From JBBTXM01 sp038062255 (GTDB lineage: Bacteria > Patescibacteriota > Minisyncoccia > UBA11713 > 2-01-FULL-45-33), in the NCBI GenBank assembly GCA_038062255.1, contig JBBTXM010000020.1, positions 1 through 37,637 of the forward strand: a DNA stretch of 37,637 nt, written 5' to 3'. A program made the translations under genes and the position numbers. Below are positions 22,296-29,037 of this stretch, in pieces. The notes under the pieces are model-generated. The model made no database searches, was not told the origin of the DNA, and saw only the letters and a list, made by a program, of their open reading frames with translations. Each line of letters opens with the position of its first letter. The stretch's first letter is position 1.

Positions 22296-22304
22296 TGTTA
22301 TAAT
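22296..22304 (+). promoter_or_regulatory. Extended -10 (TGtTATAAT), leaderless arrangement
   Basis: TATAAT at 22299-22304 ends exactly 6 nt before ATG 22311, which fixes the dehydrogenase start. Confidence 0.6.
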
Positions 22305-22310
22305 TGCAAC

Positions 22311-23300
22311 ATGTCCAAGATTTTTATAACAAGGCCGATACCGGAGGTGGGGATAAATCTCCTAAAGCAAAAGGGGTATGAGGTTGTTGTAAACGAAAAA
22401 GCCCGCGATAGGTCGGCGAGCGAAAAGGAAATTATTGGAGCCCTTCAACAGGCTCGGGGTAAGGCGCCTTTTGACGCTATTCTCTCTGTTTTAACGGATA
22501 AAATAACCTCCCAAGTTATGGATGCCGGATTGCCGAATCTCAAAATTATCGCCAACTATGCTGTGGGTTTTGATAATATCGATTTGGGGGCTGCTAAAAA
22601 AAGAAACATACAAGTCACAAACACTCCCGGCGTTTTAACCGATAGTGTTGCCGAACACACTTTTACATTGATGCTTTCGATAGCCCACCGCATAACGGAG
22701 GCTGATAAATTTTCTAGGGCAGGAAAATACAAAGCGTGGGGGCCCGAATTATTGTTGGGGACCGACCTTTCGGGAAAAACTTTGGGTGTTGTCGGACTGG
22801 GCAGAATCGGGTCCAGGGTGGCGCACCATGCCGTGAAAGGTTTTGATATGAAATTGATTTATACCGATGTTAAACAAAATCCGGAGTTTGAACTGGAATT
22901 TGGCGCAGTATTTGTGAGTACAATAGATGAGCTTTTGCCGAAGTGCGATTTTGTTTCTATCCACGTTCCATTGCTTCCATCAACGCACCACTTAATAAAC
23001 GAAGCAAGGCTAAAATTGATGAAGCCATCGGCTTATTTGATAAATACTTCGCGCGGTCCGGTGATAGACGAGCGCGCGCTCGCCCTGAGTTTATCGAAAG
23101 GTGAAATTGGGGGCGCCGCCATCGACGTGTTTGAGTTCGAACCGGAAATCACAAAAGATTTAAAAAAGTTGGATAATATAATTTTGACCCCGCATATCGC
23201 CTCTGCCACCAGAGAAACGCGAGACAAAATGGCAATTCTAGCTGCGGAAAATATAATATCGGCGCTTTCTGGACAGCTCCCTCCCAATTTGGTAGGATAG
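22311..23300 (+). CDS. D-2-hydroxyacid dehydrogenase (glyoxylate/hydroxypyruvate reductase-like)
   Basis: 329 aa. ATG 22311 gives the normal N-terminus MSKIFITRPIPEVG; an upstream in-frame start at 22227 would add 28 unlikely residues. NAD(P)-dependent reduction of 2-keto acids or the reverse. Seen: NYAVGFDNIDL, TPGVLTDSVAEHTFTLML, the nucleotide-binding VVGLGRIGSRVA, the catalytic Arg in INTSRGPVIDE, the Glu in FEFEPE and the His in TPHIASATRETR. Two stretches (GALQQARGKAPF and ALALSLSKG) coincide with copies of a palindrome-like repeat at 22441 and 23083. The true substrate is not determined. Confidence 0.92.
   Translation: MSKIFITRPIPEVGINLLKQKGYEVVVNEKARDRSASEKEIIGALQQARGKAPFDAILSVLTDKITSQVMDAGLPNLKIIANYAVGFDNIDLGAAKKRNIQVTNTPGVLTDSVAEHTFTLMLSIAHRITEADKFSRAGKYKAWGPELLLGTDLSGKTLGVVGLGRIGSRVAHHAVKGFDMKLIYTDVKQNPEFELEFGAVFVSTIDELLPKCDFVSIHVPLLPSTHHLINEARLKLMKPSAYLINTSRGPVIDERALALSLSKGEIGGAAIDVFEFEPEITKDLKKLDNIILTPHIASATRETRDKMAILAAENIISALSGQLPPNLVG
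22441..22459. repeat. Degenerate 19-nt repeat (CCCTTC...GGGG) inside the dehydrogenase gene
   Basis: Differs at three positions from the copy in tsf. It encodes LQQARG, part of an apparent insertion relative to typical family members. Confidence 0.55.
23083..23101. repeat. Reverse-orientation 19-nt repeat inside the dehydrogenase gene
   Basis: CCCTGAGTTTATCGAAAGG matches the reverse complement of the tsf copy at 16 of 19 positions and encodes ALSLSKG. Confidence 0.6.
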
Positions 23301-23305
23301 TTCCC

Positions 23306-23987
23306 ATGCAAACGATATCGGCGCAAAGGCGCGATGTGCTTGGAAAAAAAGTAAAAAATCTCCGCAAAGAGGGTTTTTTGCCTGCTGTAATTTNNNNNNN
23401 NNNGCAAAAAAGAATCTACTCCCATTGCGCTAAAGGAAACTGAATTTATAAAAGCTTGGAAATCTGCTGGAGAATCCTCAATTTTAGAGCTCGAAATAGA
23501 CGGAAAAAAAGAAAATGTTCTTATCCATGATATAGATTTTGACCCCCTCAAAGACAATCCGATACATGCCGACTTTTTAGTGGTGGAAATGAACAAGCCT
23601 ATCAAAGTTGACGTCAAAATAGAATTTACAGGGGAATCGGACGCGGTTAAGGCCGGAGGTTCTTTGGTAAAAGTTATGCACGAAATCCATATTGAAGCTT
23701 TGCCGAAAGATTTGCCCTCTGAAATTGTGGTTGATATTTCAAGCATCAAAGAAATGGGCGGTTCCATAAAAATTGAAGACATCAAAATTCCATCCGGAGT
23801 GACTATTTTGAACAGCCCGAGCGTTATGGTTGTTTTTGTTGAAGCTCCAAAAACTGAAGAGGAACTCAAAGCCGAAGAAGCCACCGCGGCCGGAGCGTCT
23901 CTTGAAACTATTGAAGTTGTGGGTAAGAAAGAAAAAGAAGCCGAGGCGGCTGCTGAAGCAGAAGCCGAGGCGGAGAAGAAGGAATAA
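23306..23987 (+). CDS. rplY: 50S ribosomal protein L25/TL5/Ctc, interrupted by an assembly gap
   Basis: About 226 aa. Binds 5S rRNA. The first part reads MQTISAQRRDVLGKKVKNL, then RKEGFLPAVI and a T before ten N; after the gap it continues KKESTPIALKETEF and on to EIVVDISSIKEMGGSIKIEDI, with an acidic/basic tail of Glu-Ala-Lys repeats. The two halves are in different frames as written. The reading frame is restored if the true gap is a multiple of three, for example 6 nt encoding YG plus one residue. This is therefore an assembly gap and not a frameshift mutation. The long two-domain Ctc/TL5 form is present. No Shine-Dalgarno site is evident. Confidence 0.92.
23394..23403. other. Assembly gap of ten N
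   Basis: A run of ten N inside the L25 gene. The frame of the flanking coding sequence shows that ten is not the true length. Confidence 0.98.
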
Positions 23988-23991
23988 AAAA

Positions 23992-24000
23992 TGCTATAAT
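23992..24000 (+). promoter_or_regulatory. Extended -10 (TGcTATAAT), leaderless arrangement
   Basis: The hexamer at 23995-24000 ends exactly 6 nt before ATG 24007. Confidence 0.6.
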
Positions 24001-24006
24001 ATTTTT

Positions 24007-25374
24007 ATGCGTATTCTAACGCTTATTTTGGTTGTATTCGCTATTCCTATTTTTACTTTTGCCCAGAGCGATTCTAGCGAAGTCAACGCGCGCAAAGCGG
24101 AGCTAGAAACCCAGCTTAAAGAATACGAACGCCAGATTGAGGAGTTCCAGGGGCTTGTCCAAGGAAAGCAGAAAGAAAGGACATCGTTGGAAAGAGATAT
24201 CGCGCTTTTAAACGCCAAAATTTCTTCGGCGAAAATCGCTATTCGTTCGCGTGATTTGGAAATAGAAAAACTATCAATAGAGATAAATCAGCGCTCTCAA
24301 AATATTACACATCTTAAGGGGGAGAGCGCCCAAGTTCTGGCTTCCATAAGCGATTTTCTGCGCAGAATAAACGAAACAGACAACCTATCCGCGTTTGAGC
24401 TCGCGCTTTTGTACGAAGATGTGGCTGAATTTTTCAACGAGCTAGAATCTTTGGGCAAATTGCAGGATTCTTTGTACGAATCTCTCCTGCGCTTCCAGGA
24501 TCTAAAAGAAACCGAAGAAACCGCCAGGGAAGATTTGCGGGTTAAAAAAGATGAAGCTGTGGAATTGCGCGCAATTCAACAGCTTCAAAAACGCCAGCTG
24601 GACGCTAATGAAAAAGAAAAACAAAATATTTTAAAAATTACAAAAGGGGAAGAAGCGCGCTACCAGTCGATTGTCCAGGAAAAACAAAAAAACGCGGCTG
24701 AAATACGAACCCAAATTTTCAAGCTTTTTGGCGGCGGCCAATTAAGTTTTGGAGAAGCATATGATATCGCCAAAATAGCCGAGCGGGCTACTGGCGTGCG
24801 GGCAGCATTCATTTTGGCTGTGCTCACACAGGAGTCTGCCATCGACGGCGCCATAGGAGCCAATGTAGGAAAATGTTTTTATAACACTCCGCGGAGCAAT
24901 CCGAGCGGAACGGTCATGAAAAATGACCAGAAAAAAGACTTTTTAGCCATTACCGGCGCGCTAGGATTGAATCCGGACACCATGCCTGTTTCGTGCCCGA
25001 TTACCGCGCACGGTTCGTACGGGGGAGCGATGGGCCCCGCGCAATTTATGCCAAAAACTTGGCTTTTGTATGAAGACGATATAAAACAAATAACAAACAA
25101 TAATCCGCCGAATCCATGGAACAATTCCGATGCTTTTGTTGCGACAGCTTTGTATCTCAAAAATAGTTTGGATTCGCAAGGCTGCAAAAACTACGCGAAT
25201 CAAAATCAAAAAATCCTGCCTTACCAGTTTCTTTTGGAGCGCTGCGCCGCGGCGCAGTATTACGCCGGAGGCAATTGGTTCAAATTCCGTTTTGCGTATG
25301 GCGACCCGGTCGTCGACCGCGCAGACCAATTCCAGCGCGATATCAATGTCCTTTCTGGCCTTGCAAGGAGATAA
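24007..25374 (+). CDS. Secreted coiled-coil protein with C-terminal lytic transglycosylase-like domain
   Basis: 455 aa. Start ATG 24007 gives a signal peptide (MRILTLILVVFAIPIFTFAQ); the longer open frame upstream antisenses nothing useful and lies over the L25 gene. Residues about 25-235 are a long coiled coil rich in Glu/Lys/Gln, like EnvC/PcsB-type peptidoglycan-hydrolase regulators. Residues about 255-445 resemble lytic murein transglycosylases: FILAVLTQESAIDG with a candidate catalytic Glu276, YGGAMGPAQFMPKTW, NPWNNSDAFVATALYLKN and CAAAQYYAGGNW. It would cleave peptidoglycan outside the membrane, with the coiled coil for localisation or control. Own leaderless-type promoter. Confidence 0.85.
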   Translation: MRILTLILVVFAIPIFTFAQSDSSEVNARKAELETQLKEYERQIEEFQGLVQGKQKERTSLERDIALLNAKISSAKIAIRSRDLEIEKLSIEINQRSQNITHLKGESAQVLASISDFLRRINETDNLSAFELALLYEDVAEFFNELESLGKLQDSLYESLLRFQDLKETEETAREDLRVKKDEAVELRAIQQLQKRQLDANEKEKQNILKITKGEEARYQSIVQEKQKNAAEIRTQIFKLFGGGQLSFGEAYDIAKIAERATGVRAAFILAVLTQESAIDGAIGANVGKCFYNTPRSNPSGTVMKNDQKKDFLAITGALGLNPDTMPVSCPITAHGSYGGAMGPAQFMPKTWLLYEDDIKQITNNNPPNPWNNSDAFVATALYLKNSLDSQGCKNYANQNQKILPYQFLLERCAAAQYYAGGNWFKFRFAYGDPVVDRADQFQRDINVLSGLARR

Positions 25375-25377
25375 ACA

Positions 25378-25409
25378 GGCTTAAAATAGCTCTATTTAGC
25401 CTTATTTTG
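25378..25409 (+). terminator. Possible intrinsic terminator after the transglycosylase gene
   Basis: GGCT / AGCC outer pairing and AAATAG / CTATTT inner pairing with a 2-nt bulge, then TTATTTTG. The AT-rich stem makes it moderate at best. Confidence 0.45.
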
Positions 25410-25419
25410 TCACAAACTA

Positions 25420-25448
25420 TTGACATAAACGATTTTTAGATGTATAAT
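25420..25448 (+). promoter_or_regulatory. Consensus sigma-70 promoter (TTGACA-17-TATAAT)
   Basis: Both hexamers are perfect matches with optimal spacing: 25420-25425 and 25443-25448. It predicts a transcript starting near 25455 with a leader of about 118 nt. Confidence 0.88.
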
Positions 25449-25471
25449 TAATATAGATTGAAATAAGCTAA

Positions 25472-25555
25472 TTCCGCAGTAGAGATAAGACTAAAAACAT
25501 AGTTTTATCCCTGTTGCGGAAAGATCTGCAGCTATCTTGCCATGGTGGCAGGATA
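25472..25555 (+). ncRNA. Structured 5' leader, candidate cis-regulatory RNA
   Basis: Outer stem TTCCGCA (25472-25478) / TGCGGAA (25515-25521) encloses a 5 by 5 internal loop and a 10-bp stem GATAAGACTA (25484-25493) / TAGTTTTATC (25500-25509) with loop AAAACA-type hexanucleotide. A second 9-bp hairpin TATCTTGCC (25533-25541) / GGCAGGATA (25547-25555) ends 4 nt before the AAGGAGGT ribosome-binding site at 25560-25567. No known riboswitch class is recognised. Confidence 0.6.
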
Positions 25556-25572
25556 AACGAAGGAGGTCACAA

Positions 25573-25869
25573 ATGAAAGGAACAGAAAAAGGAACGTTTC
25601 GCATCTTCAAGCAGGTTGAAGAATCGGGCGTCACACTTGATCACGCTATTTTGGAGTGGTCATACGGTTGTGACGGCGAAGAGCATGCCGGCGAACTTCA
25701 CAAGATTTTCTACGAAGGCGACTCCGTTGTCTTTGCGGAAGTCGTTGTTGGAGTGAAGCAAGGCCCCTGCGATGGCAGGTGTTTCCACAAACCGGATTTG
25801 GGATTCTTCATCCTGACGCCGGTTCGTCAGCCCCTCGTGATGCATGATCGCACGATTCCTATCAAGTAG
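25573..25869 (+). CDS. Orphan 98-aa soluble protein of unknown function
   Basis: Start ATG 25573 is set by AAGGAGGT with 5-nt spacing; an in-frame ATG at 25537 lies in the leader hairpin. No signal peptide. Beta-rich with short motifs (DHAILEWSYGCDGEEHAGELH, VVVGVKQGPCDGRCFHKPDLGFFILTP). It has three Cys and several His (GCDGEEH, PCDGRCFH) that could bind a metal, which is speculation. Codon choice (many TTC, GTC, CGC and CTG) looks less AT-biased than its neighbours. It is monocistronic, with a consensus promoter, a structured leader and a long terminator, implying strong and regulated expression. Possibly acquired horizontally. Confidence 0.7.
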   Translation: MKGTEKGTFRIFKQVEESGVTLDHAILEWSYGCDGEEHAGELHKIFYEGDSVVFAEVVVGVKQGPCDGRCFHKPDLGFFILTPVRQPLVMHDRTIPIK

Positions 25870-25875
25870 GGTCAT

Positions 25876-25925
25876 GCCCCGACAGAAAAGCAACGTGCTT
25901 TTTTGGACGGGGCTTTTTTGTTTTT
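25876..25925 (+). terminator. Strong intrinsic terminator of the orphan gene
   Basis: Outer stem GCCCCG (25876-25881) / CGGGGC (25908-25913), inner stem AAAAGCA (25886-25892) / TGCTTTT (25896-25902), then TTTTTTGTTTTT. Confidence 0.85.
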
Positions 25926-25929
25926 ATAA

Positions 25930-25973
25930 TTTACTAAGCAAATTAAAACGGCCGTCTAAAGAACGTTAGTAAA
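25930..25973. repeat. Inverted repeat TTTACTAA / TTAGTAAA between the orphan gene and prfA
   Basis: 8-bp arms 28 nt apart (25930-25937 and 25966-25973) in an AT-rich intergenic stretch of about 100 nt. Role unknown; it might mark the end of the minus-strand prfA transcript. Confidence 0.35.
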
Positions 25974-26023
25974 CTAATTTTCATTTTTACTATAATATTT
26001 TGTAGTGAAAACTATTTATAAAT

Positions 26024-26968
26024 TTATCTTTGAAAAGCTTCAATAATCGGGTCCAAGTTACCTTGCATTATTTTTTCTATATTGTGGAAATTTTGGTTTA
26101 GCCGGTGATCGGTGATTCGATCCTGGAGGAAATTATATGTGCGGATTTTCTCGCTGCGGTCGGCTGTGCCGATTTGTTCTTTCCTTTCTTTCCTCATAGC
26201 TTCTTCCTCTTTTCTTAATTTTTCATCCAGTAATTTGGCGCGCAGAACACGCATCGCGTTTTCACGATTTTTAAGTTGTGAGCGTTCCTCACGCGAGGAA
26301 ACTACGATGCCAGATGGCTTATGTAAAATGCGTACTGCCGTTTCAACCTTGTTTACGTTTTGCCCTCCCGGGCCTCCGGCGCGACTAAACGTAATTTCAA
26401 GGTCGGCGTCTTTTATTTCCATTTCTTTTTCCTGAGCTACGGGCAGCGCTGCGACAGACGCGGTGGAAGTGTGAATTCTGCCGGATTTTTCTGTTGCGGG
26501 AACTCTTTGGATTCTATGCACTCCGAATTCGTGTTTTAGGGCGTCGTAAGCTCCTTTGCCTTCTATTTCCGCCACGGCTTCTTTGTATCCTCCGAGGTTG
26601 TTTTTTGATTCGTCAACTATGAAAAATTTCCACCCCCTTTTTTGGGCGTAAGCTTTGTACATCAAAAAAAGCTGCGCGGCAAAAAGCCCCGCTTCGTCTC
26701 CGCCGGCGCCGGCCCTTATTTCCAAAATCAAGTTATTGCGTTCCTGCGCCTGGCCTTCGCCAAGCATTTCGCCGAATTTTTTTTCAATTTCTTTTTTTTT
26801 GTTTTCGTCTGATTTTTCGTATTCATCCCAAAGCACCTTTATTTTAGAAAGTTCTCCAAATCTCATTATTTTTTCCTTGGGCCACTTGAAGCTTTCGGCA
26901 ACATTAAATTCAAGTTCTTCGTACTCCGCAAGAGCTTTTTCGAGTTTGATTTTTGTTTCAGGCGTCAT
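26024..26968 (-). CDS. prfA: Peptide chain release factor 1
   Basis: 314 aa. Recognises UAA and UAG and triggers peptide release. Seen: [18 protein letters not shown], the [19 protein letters not shown] region with the PxT-type stop-recognition motif, the catalytic GGQ in [19 protein letters not shown], and [17 protein letters not shown]. Bacterial RF1 is usually about 355-360 aa; the shortage here is at the N-terminus, a reduction often seen in CPR-type genomes. Directly follows rpmE on the minus strand with no gap, so the two form an operon. Confidence 0.97.
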   Translation of the reverse strand: MTPETKIKLEKALAEYEELEFNVAESFKWPKEKIMRFGELSKIKVLWDEYEKSDENKKKEIEKKFGEMLGEGQAQERNNLILEIRAGAGGDEAGLFAAQLFLMYKAYAQKRGWKFFIVDESKNNLGGYKEAVAEIEGKGAYDALKHEFGVHRIQRVPATEKSGRIHTSTASVAALPVAQEKEMEIKDADLEITFSRAGGPGGQNVNKVETAVRILHKPSGIVVSSREERSQLKNRENAMRVLRAKLLDEKLRKEEEAMRKERKEQIGTADRSEKIRTYNFLQDRITDHRLNQNFHNIEKIMQGNLDPIIEAFQR

Positions 26969-27199
26969 CTATTTGGCAGATTTTTTGGATTTTGATGGAG
27001 CCTTTTTAGCTAATTTTGCCTTGAATTTTTCAACTCTTCCAGCGGTGTCTATAAGCTTTTCCTTCCCAGTATAAAAAGGATGGCAATTTGAACAAATTTC
27101 AACTTCAATAGACTCTTTTGTTGATCCCACATTATGCGTTGCCCCACAAGCGCATTTGATTTTGGAATCGTAGTATTTTGGATGTATATCGGCTTTCAT
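26969..27199 (-). CDS. rpmE: 50S ribosomal protein L31
   Basis: 76 aa from ATG 27199, giving the standard start [10 protein letters not shown]; two earlier in-frame ATGs at 27229 and 27208 would add non-family residues. The four zinc-site Cys are present (C16 and C18; C36 and C39), so this is the zinc-binding C+ type. A Lys-rich tail extends beyond the family core ([12 protein letters not shown]). Its stop directly precedes the prfA start. Confidence 0.95.
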   Translation of the reverse strand: MKADIHPKYYDSKIKCACGATHNVGSTKESIEVEICSNCHPFYTGKEKLIDTAGRVEKFKAKLAKKAPSKSKKSAK

Positions 27200-27206
27200 A
27201 AAGAGC

Positions 27207-27215
27207 ATAATATCA
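27207..27215 (-). promoter_or_regulatory. Extended -10 of rpmE-prfA (TGaTATTAT)
   Basis: On the minus strand the hexamer (27212-27207) ends 7 nt before the L31 ATG, which predicts a leaderless or nearly leaderless mRNA. Confidence 0.5.
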
Positions 27216-27259
27216 TGATACGCTTGCATTTACAATGGTTTTTCTGTAAACTTCCTTAA

Positions 27260-28000
27260 ATGACGGCTTCAGAGCAAATAAACGAGCTTTTTTCGGCTGG
27301 CGCCCATATAGGGTACTCAAAGGCCAGAAGGCACCCCAAAATGAAGGATTTCATTTATGGCTTGCGCAACAATATAGAAATAATCGATTTGGAAACCTCG
27401 CAAAAGAAGCTGGAGGAAGCTGAATTGTTTTTGAAAAACCTTGGGAAAGAAGGCAAGGCCGTTTTATTCGTAGGCACAAAACCAAATGCCAAAAATTTTG
27501 TTAAAGAAACCGCTCAAAGCCTAAATATGCCGTTTGTTACCGAAAGATGGCTTGGAGGAACTCTCACGAACCTCAAAGTTATCGGCGGAAGAATAGGGTA
27601 TTTGGAACGTTTGGAAATGGAGGAGAAATCCGGAGGGTTTGAAAAATACACCAAAAAAGAACGGATGCTCAAGAATTTCGAAATTGAAAAACTAAGAAAA
27701 ATGTTCGGGGGAATACGTGGTTTGAAAGCGATGCCTGCGGCTGTGGTTGTTGTGGCCCCCAAAGAGGAAGTAACGGCGATTGCCGAAGCCCGCAAAAAAG
27801 GCATCAAAGTGGTTGCGTTAATGAACATAGACTTCAGTCCGGAGGATATAGCATATCCGATTCCGCTTAATGATAATTCCGGGCAGGCGATCTCGATGGT
27901 TTTGGGTCGTTTGGGCAAGGCGTATGCCGAGGGTTCAAAAGAAAAGCAAGAAGCGGTAAACCCCCACACCAATAATAGTGGAGTTGTTAACAAAATTTAG
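27260..28000 (+). CDS. rpsB: 30S ribosomal protein S2
   Basis: 246 aa, the normal length. Seen: the LFSAGAHIGYSKARRHPKMKDFIYG start, IIDLETSQKKLEEA, VLFVGTKPNAK, MPFVTERWLGGTLTN, and the IDFSPEDIAYPIPLNDNSGQAI region. Followed by tsf, the classic bacterial order. Its C-terminal codons (PHTNN) form one arm of the long inverted repeat reaching to the tsf ribosome-binding site. No clear Shine-Dalgarno site; divergent from rpmE. Confidence 0.97.
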   Translation: MTASEQINELFSAGAHIGYSKARRHPKMKDFIYGLRNNIEIIDLETSQKKLEEAELFLKNLGKEGKAVLFVGTKPNAKNFVKETAQSLNMPFVTERWLGGTLTNLKVIGGRIGYLERLEMEEKSGGFEKYTKKERMLKNFEIEKLRKMFGGIRGLKAMPAAVVVVAPKEEVTAIAEARKKGIKVVALMNIDFSPEDIAYPIPLNDNSGQAISMVLGRLGKAYAEGSKEKQEAVNPHTNNSGVVNKI

Positions 28001-28029
28001 CGAGTTTATTAGAATTATTATTGGTGTGG
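27964..28029 (+). promoter_or_regulatory. Long inverted repeat across the rpsB-tsf junction
   Basis: Perfect 14-bp arms CCACACCAATAATA (27964-27977) and TATTATTGGTGTGG (28016-28029) with a 38-nt loop. The 3' arm overlaps the first bases of the tsf GGAGGT site (28028-28033). No T-tract follows, so it is not a terminator. Confidence 0.75.
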
Positions 28030-28045
28030 AGGTAAAATAAATACT

Positions 28046-28642
28046 ATGTTTCAAATTTCAATGGACGATATAAAGCGTCTTAGGGAACTTACGGGAGGTT
28101 CCATATCCCTCTGTAAAAAGGCTTTGGAGGAGTCCGGAGGGGATATGGAAAAAGCCATATTTAAGCTTAAGAAATCTTCGGAAGCGCTGGCTGAAAAAAA
28201 GTCAGCCACAAGGACGGCGGGAGCCGGTTTGGTTGAAGCGTATATACATGGCAACAAAAAAGTCGGGGTTCTTTTGGAGCTTAGGTGCGAAACCGACTTT
28301 GTCGCGCGCAACTCGGCTTTTCAGGTTTTAGCGCACGATATTGCTCTGCATATTGCGGGCATGAAGCCTCTTTACGTAAGCAAAGAACAAATTCCCGATG
28401 ATGCCAGGAAGGAAGCCGAAGCTATTTTTTCGGAGGAAGCCCTTCGACAAGCTCAGGGTAAACCGGATTTGAAAGACAAAATACTACAAGGAAAACTCGA
28501 TGCCCATTTCCGCGACACTTCATTGCTTTCCCAGCAGTTCGTAAAAGACCAATCAATTACTATAGAAGAGCTTATCAAACAAAGTTCCGGGACATTTGGA
28601 GAAAAAATCGAAGTGGCGAAGTTTGAAAGATTCGAGGTATAA
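28046..28642 (+). CDS. tsf: Translation elongation factor Ts
   Basis: 198 aa. Nucleotide exchange factor for EF-Tu. Seen: the N-terminal UBA-like region DIKRLRELTGGSISLCKKALEESGGD, the core RTAGAGLVEAYIHGNKKVGVLLELRCETDFVARN with the TDF motif that contacts EF-Tu, VLAHDIALHIAGMKPLYV, and LLSQQFVKD. ATG 28046 is used, although ATG 28061 is also possible. GGAGGT lies 12 nt upstream, rather far. The stretch ALRQAQGKP is encoded by an exact copy of a 19-nt palindrome-like repeat at 28440-28458. Short C-terminal domain, as in many reduced genomes. Confidence 0.96.
   Translation: MFQISMDDIKRLRELTGGSISLCKKALEESGGDMEKAIFKLKKSSEALAEKKSATRTAGAGLVEAYIHGNKKVGVLLELRCETDFVARNSAFQVLAHDIALHIAGMKPLYVSKEQIPDDARKEAEAIFSEEALRQAQGKPDLKDKILQGKLDAHFRDTSLLSQQFVKDQSITIEELIKQSSGTFGEKIEVAKFERFEV
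28440..28458. repeat. 19-nt palindrome-like repeat inside tsf
   Basis: CCCTTCGACAAGCTCAGGG, imperfect palindrome with CCCT/AGGG ends. Related copies lie in the dehydrogenase gene at 22441 and, in reverse, 23083. Read in frame it gives ALRQAQG. Confidence 0.75.
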
Positions 28643-28645
28643 ATT

Positions 28646-28936
28646 ATGATAATTTATTTTATTATTTTGGCTTTGAGTTTGGGGGGTATTTCGGTTATGG
28701 CCCTTCGAAATAGGAAAGATATTTTGGAGTTCCAATTCGCGAGGTTTTGCGATGGAATGCTAGAGAGATTATCGGATTGGTGGTACGGAGAAGCGCACAG
28801 CTATTTCCTTAAAGTTTTGGAAAAAGCGCTTCGAAGATTCAGGATTTGGACTCTCAAAATGGAAAGTTTTCTTTTCCGCAAGGTGCATGCCGTCCGCGGA
28901 ATTTCCGAGCGCAAAGAAAACGGCAGCGATTCTTAA
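28646..28936 (+). CDS. Small protein with one N-terminal TM helix
   Basis: 96 aa, family not recognised. Hydrophobic helix at residues 2-20 (IIYFIILALSLGGISVMAL), then a basic amphipathic cytoplasmic part with many Arg, Lys, Trp and Phe residues (MLERLSDWWYGEAHSYFLKVLEKALRRFRIW). It follows tsf by 3 nt and ends 7 nt before the tRNA, so it is probably transcribed with rpsB-tsf. Function unknown. Confidence 0.6.
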   Translation: MIIYFIILALSLGGISVMALRNRKDILEFQFARFCDGMLERLSDWWYGEAHSYFLKVLEKALRRFRIWTLKMESFLFRKVHAVRGISERKENGSDS

Positions 28937-28943
28937 AAATTTT

Positions 28944-29015
28944 GCCGGCGTAGCTCAGTGGCAGAGCAGCGGTTTTGTAAACCGCAGGTCGTGGGTTCAA
29001 GTCCCTCCGCCGGCT
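28944..29015 (+). tRNA. tRNA-Thr (anticodon TGT)
   Basis: 72 nt full cloverleaf. The acceptor GCCGGCG (28944-28950) pairs with CGCCGGC (29008-29014). D-arm GCTC/GAGC. The anticodon stem GCGGT / ACCGC has loop TTTGTAA, giving anticodon TGT for ACA codons. T-arm GTGGGTTCAAGTCCCTC-type with TTCAA loop. The discriminator is T, and CCA is not encoded (TCAAAA follows), so CCA must be added by a nucleotidyltransferase. Confidence 0.93.
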
Positions 29016-29022
29016 CAAAAAT

Positions 29023-29031
29023 TGCTATAAT
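29023..29031 (+). promoter_or_regulatory. Extended -10 (TGcTATAAT), leaderless arrangement
   Basis: The hexamer at 29026-29031 ends exactly 6 nt before ATG 29038; it starts 8 nt after the tRNA. Confidence 0.6.
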
Positions 29032-29037
29032 AAAATA

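Noticed and set aside
23033..23884. 283-codon minus-strand open frame crossing the N run
   Set aside because: It reads through the assembly gap and is antisense to the dehydrogenase and L25 genes. It contains a frame of the dispersed repeat (PFDKLRA) but no family motif.
23306..23987. True frameshift in the L25 gene
   Set aside because: The frame change coincides exactly with the ten-N placeholder, so assembly is the simpler explanation.
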